From contig CACOMW010000001.1 of NCBI GenBank assembly GCA_902628365.1, positions 62,001 through 126,000 of the forward strand: 64,000 bases of DNA. The letters are read 5' to 3'. Origin of the DNA: an uncultured Marinoscillum sp. Its GTDB lineage: Bacteria > Bacteroidota > Bacteroidia > Cytophagales > MED-G16. The position numbers and the translations under genes were made by a program. A model generated the notes under the pieces. It was given only the letters and a program-made list of their open reading frames with translations. It had not been told where the DNA came from and did no database searches. This document shows positions 55,985 through 64,000 of the stretch, piece by piece; position 1 is the stretch's first letter; each line of letters opens with the position of its first letter.

Positions 55985-57990
55985 TTGTTATCTGGTAATG
56001 TACTATATCTACTTGCATATTCAATCATTTGAACTGCAAAACTTTCAGGTTGCTCTACTTTAATATCGATAATTTCACCTTTGTCGTCTAATTCAGGAGT
56101 AAGCACTGGATTGATAAAACCACTATATGGAGCCGAGGTAAATTTTTCATTTCTTTTTAGAATTTCTTCGTGTAGTTCTTGATCTATTTTTACTCCATAA
56201 TTTTCAATTAAATTTTTTCCTGCTTCATAATCTCCTTCGGATTTAATCCTTTGAATTTCTCTTAAAAGCTCACCAAATAGCTCTCTTAATTTTTCATAAT
56301 CGTTAATAACAAAATAAGTTTTATCATTTTCAACTATCTTTTCTATAACATTATCACTAAGTCCTTTCTCATAAACCCACTTGGAAACTGTTTGTCTATT
56401 TCTCATATGAGCTTGTTCTACGTCGTCACCAAGCTTGATCCTAATTAGCTGAGTCATTAACCCATTTCTAATATAACCATCATAACTTGTCCTTCCCATG
56501 TCTTTTGATGAAGGTGATATTCCGAGCTCTTCCATTTTTTTATCAACTATAAAATATAAACCCACAAGGTCTGCTCTAGCTTCTTCTAAGGACGAAGCAT
56601 AATTTTTTAACGTTTCTTTAGGTGTTCCTACACCTTCAACTATTTGTCCACTTGCATGACCTATAACTTCATGAAGTGCGGTATGTAGGTTATCAGCATC
56701 TTTTCCATATTTTTTCTCTAATTCTATTTCCTCTTTGCTATAAGCAAACTCTTCTAACCTACCTGAGCTACCCGCATTTCCATAAGCATAGAGTATATTT
56801 CCTAGGGAGATTGATTTTGATCCATGATTTGCTCTAATCCAATTTGCATTAGGTAAATTGATTCCAATTGGGGTTGAAGGTGACGCATCACCAGCTTCAC
56901 CAGCTACGTTCACTGTATTATAAGAAATACCTACAACATTTTTTTTCTTATGAACATCCATAATCGTTGAATTATCTTCAAACCATTGAGCTTCGCTAGA
57001 AATAGCTGACATTTTTTTGCTCATTTCAAAATCTTTAATTTGAACTACTGATTCATAAGAGCCTCTGTATCCTTTAGGATCATTATATACTTCAATAAAT
57101 CCATTTATATAATCTACATCTCCTTCTGTTGTTTCTACCCATGCAACATTATAATCATCCCAAATTTTTAGATCACCAGTTTCATAATACTTAATAAGTA
57201 AACCTAAAGCATCAGCTTGTTTTTTATTTTCAGCATATTTTTTGGCTATTTCAAGATTTTCAATAATTTTTTCTATAGATTCACTATACATTCCACCCTT
57301 TTTCCAAACCTTTTCTTTTAATACACCATCTTCTCTTACAAGTTTAGAATTTAGACCAAGTGATATGGGTTTGTTAGGATCTGGTACTTTGATATTATTA
57401 TAAAAATTTTCTACTTCTTCCTCTGTAATATCTGGATCATAAAAATTAACTGAAGATCCAATAATAATTCCTTTGCTTTTATCTCTATTTACTTTTTTAG
57501 AATCAACGTCATTAAATATTAAATCAAATACTTGATTATTTAATTCGGTATTTGTTTCATTCATTAAATTTTTTAGATATTCTTGGGAAAAATCAGGATC
57601 AAATTTGTCATTAGAATAATGATGATGGATTCCATTAGAAAACCATATTCTTTTTAAATATATCTCAAAAGATTTCCATTGGTTATCATTTTTATTTCCA
57701 TTAAAGTTCAAATAAATATTTTCTAATGCTCTTCTTATTTTCAAGTTGTGTCTATAATTCTGATCATACATTATATCTCTTCCATAAAGTCCAGCTTCAG
57801 TCAAATAATAGACAAACTTTTTTTGATTTAAAGTTAATTTATCAAAACCTGGAATTTGATATCTTAAAACTTTTAAATCAGAAAATTGCTCTGAAAAATG
57901 AGAAAACTCACTTTTTTCTTCTTGATTGATATTACAAGAAAATATTATAGAAATAATAACTAATAAGAAAAGTATTTTTTTTGATTTCAT
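55981..57990 (-). CDS. M49 family dipeptidyl-peptidase III-like lipoprotein
   Basis: About 669 residues. The track start (58008) overlaps a -7-like box TATATTTG (minus, 58013-58006); ATG 57990 gives MKSKKILFLLVIISIIFSC, a lipoprotein signal, and is preferred. The zinc motif HEVIGH (HExxGH, unique to M49) with the second motif EEARAD appears in HTALHEVIGHASGQIVEG and SLEEARADLVGLYF. DPP III enzymes clip dipeptides from short peptides; this exported form would act in the periplasm or at the surface. The C-terminal region includes SAPYSGFINPVLTP. Confidence 0.9.
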   Translation of the reverse strand: MKSKKILFLLVIISIIFSCNINQEEKSEFSHFSEQFSDLKVLRYQIPGFDKLTLNQKKFVYYLTEAGLYGRDIMYDQNYRHNLKIRRALENIYLNFNGNKNDNQWKSFEIYLKRIWFSNGIHHHYSNDKFDPDFSQEYLKNLMNETNTELNNQVFDLIFNDVDSKKVNRDKSKGIIIGSSVNFYDPDITEEEVENFYNNIKVPDPNKPISLGLNSKLVREDGVLKEKVWKKGGMYSESIEKIIENLEIAKKYAENKKQADALGLLIKYYETGDLKIWDDYNVAWVETTEGDVDYINGFIEVYNDPKGYRGSYESVVQIKDFEMSKKMSAISSEAQWFEDNSTIMDVHKKKNVVGISYNTVNVAGEAGDASPSTPIGINLPNANWIRANHGSKSISLGNILYAYGNAGSSGRLEEFAYSKEEIELEKKYGKDADNLHTALHEVIGHASGQIVEGVGTPKETLKNYASSLEEARADLVGLYFIVDKKMEELGISPSSKDMGRTSYDGYIRNGLMTQLIRIKLGDDVEQAHMRNRQTVSKWVYEKGLSDNVIEKIVENDKTYFVINDYEKLRELFGELLREIQRIKSEGDYEAGKNLIENYGVKIDQELHEEILKRNEKFTSAPYSGFINPVLTPELDDKGEIIDIKVEQPESFAVQMIEYASRYSTLPDNN

Positions 57991-58075
57991 AATTTTTTTT
58001 TTTAGCAAATATAATTTTTTTAAACTTTTTTAAATAAATTAAGAATTATTAAACAACACTAAAACATTATTATTT

Positions 58076-58750
58076 ATGAAAAAAACAATTTTATTACTAC
58101 TAATATCAGTATTTTGTTTTGAGCTAAAAGCACAAAAAGATTATGAGGCACCAGGAGCTAAAGAAGCAGTAAAATCACATAAAACTTTTGCTGTTTTACC
58201 TTTTCAATTCATTATAACTGCAAAAAAACCAAAAAAAATGACTCAAGAGGAGTTTGAAGAGAATACTAAAAACGCTGAGAGAGATGGTAGAACATCATGT
58301 CAAGCTGCTTTTGCAAGTAGAATTCTTAAAAAAATGCAAAAAGGAAAAATTGTTGCTCAACTACAGCCAGTAGCAAGAACCAATGCACTATTATCTAGAG
58401 GTGAAGTTACTGGAACTGATATTGGATCTAGTAAATATTTACCTGAAGAGCTTTGTGAAATTTTAGGGGTTGATGCTGTTGTTATGGGTAATGTAGAATC
58501 TGCTAAGCTTTTATCAACAGGTGCTGCAATTGGATTAAAAGTTGCTAGCAAATTTGTTCCTGGTCTAGGAAGAATTTCTTCTGGAAAGTCTAGTGCTGAT
58601 TTATCCTTGTATGATAAGGATGGACAGTTACTTTGGAACTGGGCAACTAGAGAACTAAAGACCAGTGATATTGGTTCAAACACAGATGATCTCATTGATT
58701 ATTTGATGAAAAGAGCCACTAAAAAGTTTCCTTATTTTCAAAGAAAATAA
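58076..58750 (+). CDS. exported protein of unknown function, possibly CsgG/TolB-N-like
   Basis: A 224-residue protein with signal MKKTILLLLISVFCFELKAQ. The mature part starts with KTFAVLPFQFIITAKKP, a pattern of CsgG/TolB-N/GNA1162-type folds, then RTSCQAAFASRILKKMQKGKI, LPEELCEILGVDAVVMGNV and ADLSLYDKDGQLLWNWATREL near the end. These features (AVLPF, then GVDAVVxGxV, then LYDxxG) resemble a family that senses or assembles at the outer membrane, but I cannot name it. It diverges from the M49 gene and converges with rsmE. Confidence 0.8.
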   Translation: MKKTILLLLISVFCFELKAQKDYEAPGAKEAVKSHKTFAVLPFQFIITAKKPKKMTQEEFEENTKNAERDGRTSCQAAFASRILKKMQKGKIVAQLQPVARTNALLSRGEVTGTDIGSSKYLPEELCEILGVDAVVMGNVESAKLLSTGAAIGLKVASKFVPGLGRISSGKSSADLSLYDKDGQLLWNWATRELKTSDIGSNTDDLIDYLMKRATKKFPYFQRK

Positions 58751-58759
58751 GCTAAATTA

Positions 58760-59455
58760 TTAACTCATCAATTGAATTATGGAATAGCAAGCAATAATGC
58801 TTGCTGTTTCTGTTTTTAAGGTATTTTTTCCTAAACTAATACTTTTAAATTTCTTTTTATGAGCATCTGTGATTTCATTTGAAGAGAAATCTCCCTCTGG
58901 TCCTATTAAAATTGTAAAATTCTCATTTTTTTTAAAACTTTTTTTTAATAATTCATTGCCTTCATCCATATGAGCAATATATTTTTCATCATTAGTATTA
59001 TAATTTCTTAGAAAACTTTGAAGAGATATTATTTCTTCAATTTTTAATTTTTTTAATGAGTTAGATTGTTTCATAGAAGCAATAGAAATTTTTTCTAGTC
59101 TATCCAATTTTATTTTTCTCCTTTCGGAGTGTTGGGTATAAATAAAAGTTACTTTGTCAACACCTATCTCGGATATTTTTTCAATCATCCATTCGGATTT
59201 TTCAAAACGTTTTGGAGGTGCAACTACTAGATGTATTTTATATTTAGATTTTTTACTAAGTATTTTTTTTACCTTTCTCAGTGAACAAGCTTCTAGGTTT
59301 TCATCATCAATTATTGCTGAGAATAAATTACCTTTTCCATCAGTTAAATGTATTAATTGATCTTTTTTACATCTTAGTACTTTTAAGCAATGAAAAGACT
59401 CATCTTTTGAAAGGATTGCTTTGTTTGTAATATCTGGTAGATAAAATAATTGCAT
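58760..59455 (-). CDS. rsmE: 16S rRNA (uracil(1498)-N(3))-methyltransferase
   Basis: A 231-residue SPOUT-fold methyltransferase. The N-terminal PUA-like part (DESFHCLKVLRCKKDQLIHLTDGKG) is followed by the trefoil knot with ILIGPEGDFSSNEI and SLGKNTLKTETASI, the SAM-binding signature. It modifies U1498 of 16S rRNA near the decoding site. Confidence 0.96.
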   Translation of the reverse strand: MQLFYLPDITNKAILSKDESFHCLKVLRCKKDQLIHLTDGKGNLFSAIIDDENLEACSLRKVKKILSKKSKYKIHLVVAPPKRFEKSEWMIEKISEIGVDKVTFIYTQHSERRKIKLDRLEKISIASMKQSNSLKKLKIEEIISLQSFLRNYNTNDEKYIAHMDEGNELLKKSFKKNENFTILIGPEGDFSSNEITDAHKKKFKSISLGKNTLKTETASIIACYSIIQLMS

Positions 59456-59514
59456 TAATAATAAATAAGTTCTAATTTAATAATTAAAATAATTTTTAAC
59501 CCATAATTGTTACT

Positions 59515-62358
59515 TTGAAAATTTATTTATTCATATTAATTCTTTTTTTAACTTTTTCTTCTAATATATATTCTCAAAAGAAGAAAAATAATAAAAATGA
59601 ATTTGTCAAATCCACATCATCAGTAATTAGAGTTGCTGATTACGAAAAAAGATTAGAATTAGAAAGAAACTCTATAGCTAAAAATATATTTTTTAGAAAT
59701 ATAGGACCCACTGTTATGAGTGGAAGAGTCGTTGATTTAGCTGTTAATCCAAATGATCCTACCCATTTTTATGTTGCATATGCTTCTGGTGGATTATGGG
59801 AAACAAAAAACCATGGAAATACTTTTACTCCAATTTTTGATAATAAAATAGTCATGACTTTAGGAGATATAGCAGTAGATTGGAAAAATGAAATAATTTA
59901 TGCAGGTACAGGTGAAAATAATTCTAGTAGGTCATCTTATTCTGGCGTAGGAATTTTTAAATCTTCTGATAATGGAAAATCCTGGAACCATATAGGTCTC
60001 GATGATTCTCATCATATAGGTAGGATAATCATTCATCCAGAAAACCCAGATATAATATGGGTAGCAGCCTTAGGACATCTTTATTCTGAAAATGAAGAAC
60101 GTGGAATTTATAAATCAACCGATGCTGGAAAAACATGGACAAAAACATTATTTGTTAATAACAGAACAGGAGCGATCGACATTGTAATTGATAAGAAATC
60201 TCCAGATATCTTATATGCTTCAATGTGGGAGAAAGATAGAAAAGCTTGGAATTTTGATGGTTCTGGATTTGGTTCTGGAATATATAAATCCAATGATGGA
60301 GGGAATACTTGGAAAGAAATATCAGGAGCAAAAAGTGGTTTTCCAGATACAAGAGGTACTGGAAGAATAGGTTTAGCAATATCTAATTCAAATTCAAATA
60401 TTCTTTATGCAATTCTTGATAATCAGGATAGAAAAGAGAAAAAAAACACTGTAAACGAAGAAGTAATTAATAAAGATATTTTAAGAAATATAACAAATGA
60501 AGATTTTTTAAAATTAAAAGATTCTGATCTTAACTCTTTCTTGAGAGATAATCGTTTTCCTAGAGAATACAATTCTAAGTCAGTTAAAGAATTAGTTAAA
60601 AATAATAGTATATCTGCAATTGCATTAGTTGAATATTTAGAAGATTCTAACACTTTACTTTATGATACTCCTGTAAAAGGCGCAGAAGTTTATAGGTCAG
60701 ATGATGGAGGTATTAGTTGGTATAAAACACATGAAGACTATATAGATAATCTTTTTTATTCATATGGCTACTACTTTGGTGAAATTAGAATAGATGGTTC
60801 AAACCCAGATAAAGTATATACAATGGGAGTACCAATGATCAAGTCAGATGATGGTGGTAAAAATTGGAAATCCATAGATTATCCTAATATGCATGGAGAT
60901 CACCATGCTCTTTGGGTAAACCCTAATAGGACTGGACATATGATTGCAGGTAACGATGGAGGTTTAAATATAACGTATGATGATGGTGAAAACTGGATGA
61001 AATATAATAGTACATCGGTTGGTCAATTTTATGATATAAATATTGATATGAAAAAACCATATAATGTTTATGGTGGTTTTCAAGATAATGGAGTTTGGAT
61101 GGGGCCCTCAGATTATGAATCAAGTATGAGGTGGCATAGCACTGGTCAATATCCGTGGAAATTTATATTTGGTGGAGATGGGATGCAAACAGAAGTAGAT
61201 TTTAGAGATAACGAAACTGTATACACTGGTTCACAATTTGGAAATTATGCTAGACTAAATACAAGGACCGGAGAAAGAAAAAGAATTACTCCATCACATA
61301 AATTAGGAGAAAGGCCATATAGATGGAATTGGGAAACACCAATATATTTATCAAGACATCAACAAGATATATTATATATGGGGTCTAATAAGTTTCACAG
61401 ATCATTGGATAAGGGAAATTATTTTGAAACACTTTCTGGTGATTTAACCAAAGGAGGTATAAAAGGAAATGTTAGCTATGGGACATTAACAACTATTATG
61501 GAATCCCCTTTGAAGTTTGGTCTTATATATGTTGGAAGTGATGATGGTTTAGTTCATGTAAGTCATGATGGAGGAAATACATGGAAAAATATTTCATCTT
61601 CTTTACCTAACAATATGTGGATTAGTAGTGTATATCCTTCAAAATTTTATCAAAATAGAGTTTATGTATCACTAAATGGATATAGATGGGATAATTTTGA
61701 TCCTATGATATATGTATCTGATGATTATGGTTCGAATTGGAGTAAAATAGGACATAACCTTCCAAAAGAGCCAATTAATGTAATAATAGAGGATTTAGAA
61801 AATGAGAAATTAGTATATGTTGGCACTGATCATGGAGTGTATGCGTCTTTAGATTATGGTAACAATTTCTTTGCTTTTTCAAATGGCTTATCTAATGCTC
61901 CTGTTCATGATTTAGTTCTTCATCCAAGAGAAAGAGATTTGATTGTAGGAACACATGGACGATCAGTTTATGTAGCTAATATTAAGCATTTACAAATGCT
62001 GAGTGAAAAAATTCTTTCAAAGAATATTCATGTTTTTGAATTGGAAAAAATAAAATTTTCGTCAAGATGGGGAAGTAAAGGTTGGGGATCAAACTTCTAT
62101 ACACCTGAAATTCAAATTGTATATTATTCTGCTTCTGGTTTACCTGCTAAAATAAATGTTATCCATCAAAATAAAATAATTAAAACTATAGATGCTGATA
62201 CTTCTTTAGGGTTAAATTTTATTTCTTATGATTTATCATTTGATAGTAAAGAAGAAAGTTCCAATGATAATGGAGTGCATTATTTAATGAAGGGAGAATA
62301 TATTATCGAGATTATTCAAAATGATAATATTTCAAATGCTAAACTTATTATAAACTAA
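59515..62358 (+). CDS. exported BNR/Asp-box (sortilin/VPS10-like) repeat protein, long paralogue
   Basis: A 947-residue exported protein starting at TTG 59515 ([17 protein letters not shown] signal; no ATG upstream in frame). About nine Asp-boxes are seen ([48 protein letters not shown]). Other sortilin-like stretches are [32 protein letters not shown]-type sequence and [13 protein letters not shown]. Compared with the 862-residue paralogue it has an extra charged, helical stretch of ~70-85 residues ([15 protein letters not shown] to [13 protein letters not shown]) between two blades. No sorting domain is present. The DUF1080 gene follows by 8 nt. Confidence 0.9.
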   Translation: MKIYLFILILFLTFSSNIYSQKKKNNKNEFVKSTSSVIRVADYEKRLELERNSIAKNIFFRNIGPTVMSGRVVDLAVNPNDPTHFYVAYASGGLWETKNHGNTFTPIFDNKIVMTLGDIAVDWKNEIIYAGTGENNSSRSSYSGVGIFKSSDNGKSWNHIGLDDSHHIGRIIIHPENPDIIWVAALGHLYSENEERGIYKSTDAGKTWTKTLFVNNRTGAIDIVIDKKSPDILYASMWEKDRKAWNFDGSGFGSGIYKSNDGGNTWKEISGAKSGFPDTRGTGRIGLAISNSNSNILYAILDNQDRKEKKNTVNEEVINKDILRNITNEDFLKLKDSDLNSFLRDNRFPREYNSKSVKELVKNNSISAIALVEYLEDSNTLLYDTPVKGAEVYRSDDGGISWYKTHEDYIDNLFYSYGYYFGEIRIDGSNPDKVYTMGVPMIKSDDGGKNWKSIDYPNMHGDHHALWVNPNRTGHMIAGNDGGLNITYDDGENWMKYNSTSVGQFYDINIDMKKPYNVYGGFQDNGVWMGPSDYESSMRWHSTGQYPWKFIFGGDGMQTEVDFRDNETVYTGSQFGNYARLNTRTGERKRITPSHKLGERPYRWNWETPIYLSRHQQDILYMGSNKFHRSLDKGNYFETLSGDLTKGGIKGNVSYGTLTTIMESPLKFGLIYVGSDDGLVHVSHDGGNTWKNISSSLPNNMWISSVYPSKFYQNRVYVSLNGYRWDNFDPMIYVSDDYGSNWSKIGHNLPKEPINVIIEDLENEKLVYVGTDHGVYASLDYGNNFFAFSNGLSNAPVHDLVLHPRERDLIVGTHGRSVYVANIKHLQMLSEKILSKNIHVFELEKIKFSSRWGSKGWGSNFYTPEIQIVYYSASGLPAKINVIHQNKIIKTIDADTSLGLNFISYDLSFDSKEESSNDNGVHYLMKGEYIIEIIQNDNISNAKLIIN

Positions 62359-62366
62359 TTTTTACT

Positions 62367-63278
62367 ATGAATTTTTTTATAAAATTAATTTTTTTACTTT
62401 CTTTTCCTTTTATTATATACTCTCAGAGCCAGTCGGATAATGGTTTGAAAGATAGGGACTCTGCTTTAAATTATGCTTATTATTTAAACTGCAGTGGTGT
62501 ATTTGAAAAAAAGATAGATGGAATAATTTATTTTTTTCCATGTAAAGATGAGGAAGAACTACAAATTAAAAAAATACAAATGCAGGTAAGACCTGAGGTA
62601 ACAGAAGTATGGGATCCAGAACCAAAAATAATTACTCCAGGAAATTCATATGGTATGCCTCCTTCGGATGCAATAATTCTATTTGATGGAACTAATCTAG
62701 ATAGTTGGATTCAAGAAAATGGAGAACCTAAATGGAGTTTAAAAGATGACTACATGACCGTCAAGCCTGGTTCTGGTGGTTTGTATACAAAAAAATCATT
62801 TGGAGACTGTCAGTTACATATAGAGTTCAGAACTCCATCGCAGATCAAGGGAGAAGGTCAGGGGAGAGGTAATAGTGGTGTTTATTTTATGCAAGAAATG
62901 GGAGCCAAAGGTGACGTCGGTTATGAGGTGCAGGTACTAGACTCATATGAAAATAGAACTTACTCCAACGGACAAGCATCAAGTATTTACAAACAACATA
63001 TTCCACTAGTAAATGCTTCAAAAAAACCTGGTGAATGGCAGACATATGATATTTTTTTTAAAGCTCCTTTATTTGATGAAAAAGGTAAATTATTAAGACC
63101 AGCATATATCACCGTGATACATAATGGTGTACTTGTTCAAAATCATGTTCAGATTCAGGGTGCAACAAGGTATATTGGTTATCCTAGCTATAAGAAAGAC
63201 AATAAAAAAGAGCCTATTATGCTTCAAGACCATGGGGATTTAGTTAGCTATAGAAATATTTGGATTAGAGAGCTATAA
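62367..63278 (+). CDS. exported DUF1080 (3-keto-disaccharide hydrolase-type) protein
   Basis: A 303-residue exported protein (signal [20 protein letters not shown]). The DUF1080 jelly roll covers ~105-300: [69 protein letters not shown], and YRNIWIREL at the end. Family members hydrolyse 3-keto-glycosides or bind glycans. A ~75-residue N-terminal domain precedes it. The closeness to the BNR gene suggests joint action on an extracellular glycan or peptide, which is inference. Confidence 0.9.
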   Translation: MNFFIKLIFLLSFPFIIYSQSQSDNGLKDRDSALNYAYYLNCSGVFEKKIDGIIYFFPCKDEEELQIKKIQMQVRPEVTEVWDPEPKIITPGNSYGMPPSDAIILFDGTNLDSWIQENGEPKWSLKDDYMTVKPGSGGLYTKKSFGDCQLHIEFRTPSQIKGEGQGRGNSGVYFMQEMGAKGDVGYEVQVLDSYENRTYSNGQASSIYKQHIPLVNASKKPGEWQTYDIFFKAPLFDEKGKLLRPAYITVIHNGVLVQNHVQIQGATRYIGYPSYKKDNKKEPIMLQDHGDLVSYRNIWIREL

Positions 63279-63332
63279 ATTATTTTTTTTTTATTTTTTT
63301 TGTTGATATATTACACATACAAATTGATGCCT

Positions 63333-63779
63333 ATGAAACTATTTAATTATAAAAACTTTTTTTTCTTTTTTTTAGTTATTCTTATTTCATGTAAGAAAAA
63401 AGATGATGAAGTAACACCTGCTGATGATCCACTTGATGTTCAAGCAAAAAAGATTGAAGCTTTATGGGATTTAAAAGATGATGCTTCTGCTACAAAAGAT
63501 GGTTCAGTAGTAGCTGAATTTGCAGACTTGACCTTAACTTTTTCTGCTGGATCTAAAGCTGGAGGTAATTTTAATACTTCAAATTCTGCTAATGCAAGTG
63601 TATGGCCAAACTCAGGATCTTGGACTTTTGATGGCGGAGATAAAAATAAACTGAAAAGAAATGACAATGTAGTGATGACAATTTCACTTACAAATAATGA
63701 TAATGATCTTAAAGTTTCTTTTAATGTTGCTTCTGGAGTTAAACAAGGAAACTGGGTATTTGACTTTGCAAAGAAGTAG
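63333..63779 (+). CDS. small predicted lipoprotein, lipocalin-like beta protein
   Basis: From ATG 63333 the product is ~148 residues: MKLFNYKNFFFFFLVILISCKKKDDE, a lipoprotein signal with lipobox ISC. The track start (63300) and ATG 63327 add residues that do not improve the signal. The mature part is beta-rich: ADLTLTFSAGSKAGGNF, WPNSGSWTFDGGDKNKLKR, ISLTNNDNDLKVSFNV, typical of lipocalin-like Bacteroidota lipoproteins. Function unknown. Confidence 0.78.
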   Translation: MKLFNYKNFFFFFLVILISCKKKDDEVTPADDPLDVQAKKIEALWDLKDDASATKDGSVVAEFADLTLTFSAGSKAGGNFNTSNSANASVWPNSGSWTFDGGDKNKLKRNDNVVMTISLTNNDNDLKVSFNVASGVKQGNWVFDFAKK

Positions 63780-63782
63780 TTT

Positions 63783-64000
63783 TTAATCTATCGTTTCTAG
63801 TATTATATTGTGATTTGTATAAATGCAAATATCTGCGGCAATAGATAAACTTTTTTTAACCATATCCTTTGCAGTAAGGTTTTTTACATTTTCTTTAAGA
63901 GCAATAGCTGCTGATTGAGCATAATTACTCCCTGATCCAATTGTGGCAATTTGATTATCAGGTTCCAATACGTCTCCAGTTCCAGATACTATTAATATTT
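63783..64000 (-). CDS. hslV: ATP-dependent protease subunit HslV (5' partial)
   Basis: The C-terminal ~72 residues of HslV; the 5' part lies beyond the window. The frame is open to base 64000 ([18 protein letters not shown]); the track's Met is an internal TTG. The stretch [22 protein letters not shown] followed by [22 protein letters not shown] is diagnostic. HslV is the threonine peptidase chamber of the HslUV complex. It converges with the small lipoprotein gene. Confidence 0.95.
   Translation of the reverse strand, partial: ILIVSGTGDVLEPDNQIATIGSGSNYAQSAAIALKENVKNLTAKDMVKKSLSIAADICIYTNHNIILETID

Noticed and set aside
60108-61123. Several 60-76 aa ORFs overlapping the long BNR gene
   Set aside because: Alternative frames of the repeat-rich coding sequence; no independent features.

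Overview
The window is a strongly AT-rich, gene-dense chromosomal segment from a member of the Bacteroidota, most likely a marine or otherwise streamlined Flavobacteriales-type organism. The evidence is a type IX secretion marker set (PorT, a type A C-terminal sorting domain, a type B gliding-associated C-terminal domain), the pdxA-DUF177-rpmF-fabH-efp-accB-accC order, a fused E1 alpha/beta 2-oxoacid dehydrogenase, an ExbB/small membrane protein/ExbD/ExbD cassette, and Bacteroidota-style -7 promoter boxes (TAnnTTTG) in place of Shine-Dalgarno-led starts. KdtA shows a Gram-negative LPS envelope. I see no phage, insertion sequence, CRISPR array or plasmid feature. Gaps are tiny, and no stretch over 300 bases lacks a gene; the only large ORF-poor piece is the RNase P RNA.

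Layout. 1-3553: end of a secreted T9SS protein, TerC, a LolD-like ATPase, IlvE. 3556-4639: release factor 2, whose true start is missing from the ORF track because expression needs a programmed +1 frameshift. 4680-11818: an accessory metabolic island with a GcvT-fold methyltransferase, two tandem FAD oxidoreductases, a convergent Rieske oxygenase with a Glu bridging residue as in quaternary-amine demethylases, and a divergent NhaC antiporter. 11831-14561: rsgA, kdtA, engB. 14655-17473: porT, an SDR and a saccharopine dehydrogenase-like gene. 17470-22617: the fatty acid/translation operon, with an apparent frameshift in accB. 22644-27227: ksgA, mgtE, greA, HIT, ruvC, tatD, tRNA-Ser(GGA). 27285-30094: a DUF1569 gene and the Exb cassette, closed by a 19-bp hairpin. 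30137-38259: a transporter, an orphan HsdR_N nuclease-fold gene, ald, fused E1, a lipoprotein, and a DUF255 thioredoxin protein. 38336-40327: a tiny lipoprotein, rnpB (minus), tsaD, smpB. 40324-43755: ALDH, crcB, msrB, mscS and an unknown. 43802-53115: a T9SS type B surface protein, an amidohydrolase, a trans-sulfuration enzyme, an SDR, a BatE-like protein and a large BNR/sortilin-type protein. 53156-58750: tRNA-Lys(TTT) with promoter and terminator, asnB, a glycine-rich secreted protein with half-domains in swapped order, an M49 peptidase and an unknown exported protein. 58760-64000: rsmE, a second BNR protein, a DUF1080 protein, a small lipoprotein and the end of hslV.

Functionally most of the window is core housekeeping (translation quality, lipid precursors, tRNA and rRNA modification, envelope). 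The likely undescribed part is the 4.7-10.3 kb island. By family logic it looks like an oxygen-dependent plus folate-dependent demethylation route for an N-methylated (betaine-like) compound, but the substrate cannot be read from sequence alone. Second-tier oddities are the accB homopolymer frameshift, the perfect 9-nt anti-Shine-Dalgarno complement kept inside prfB, and the permuted glycine-rich protein.
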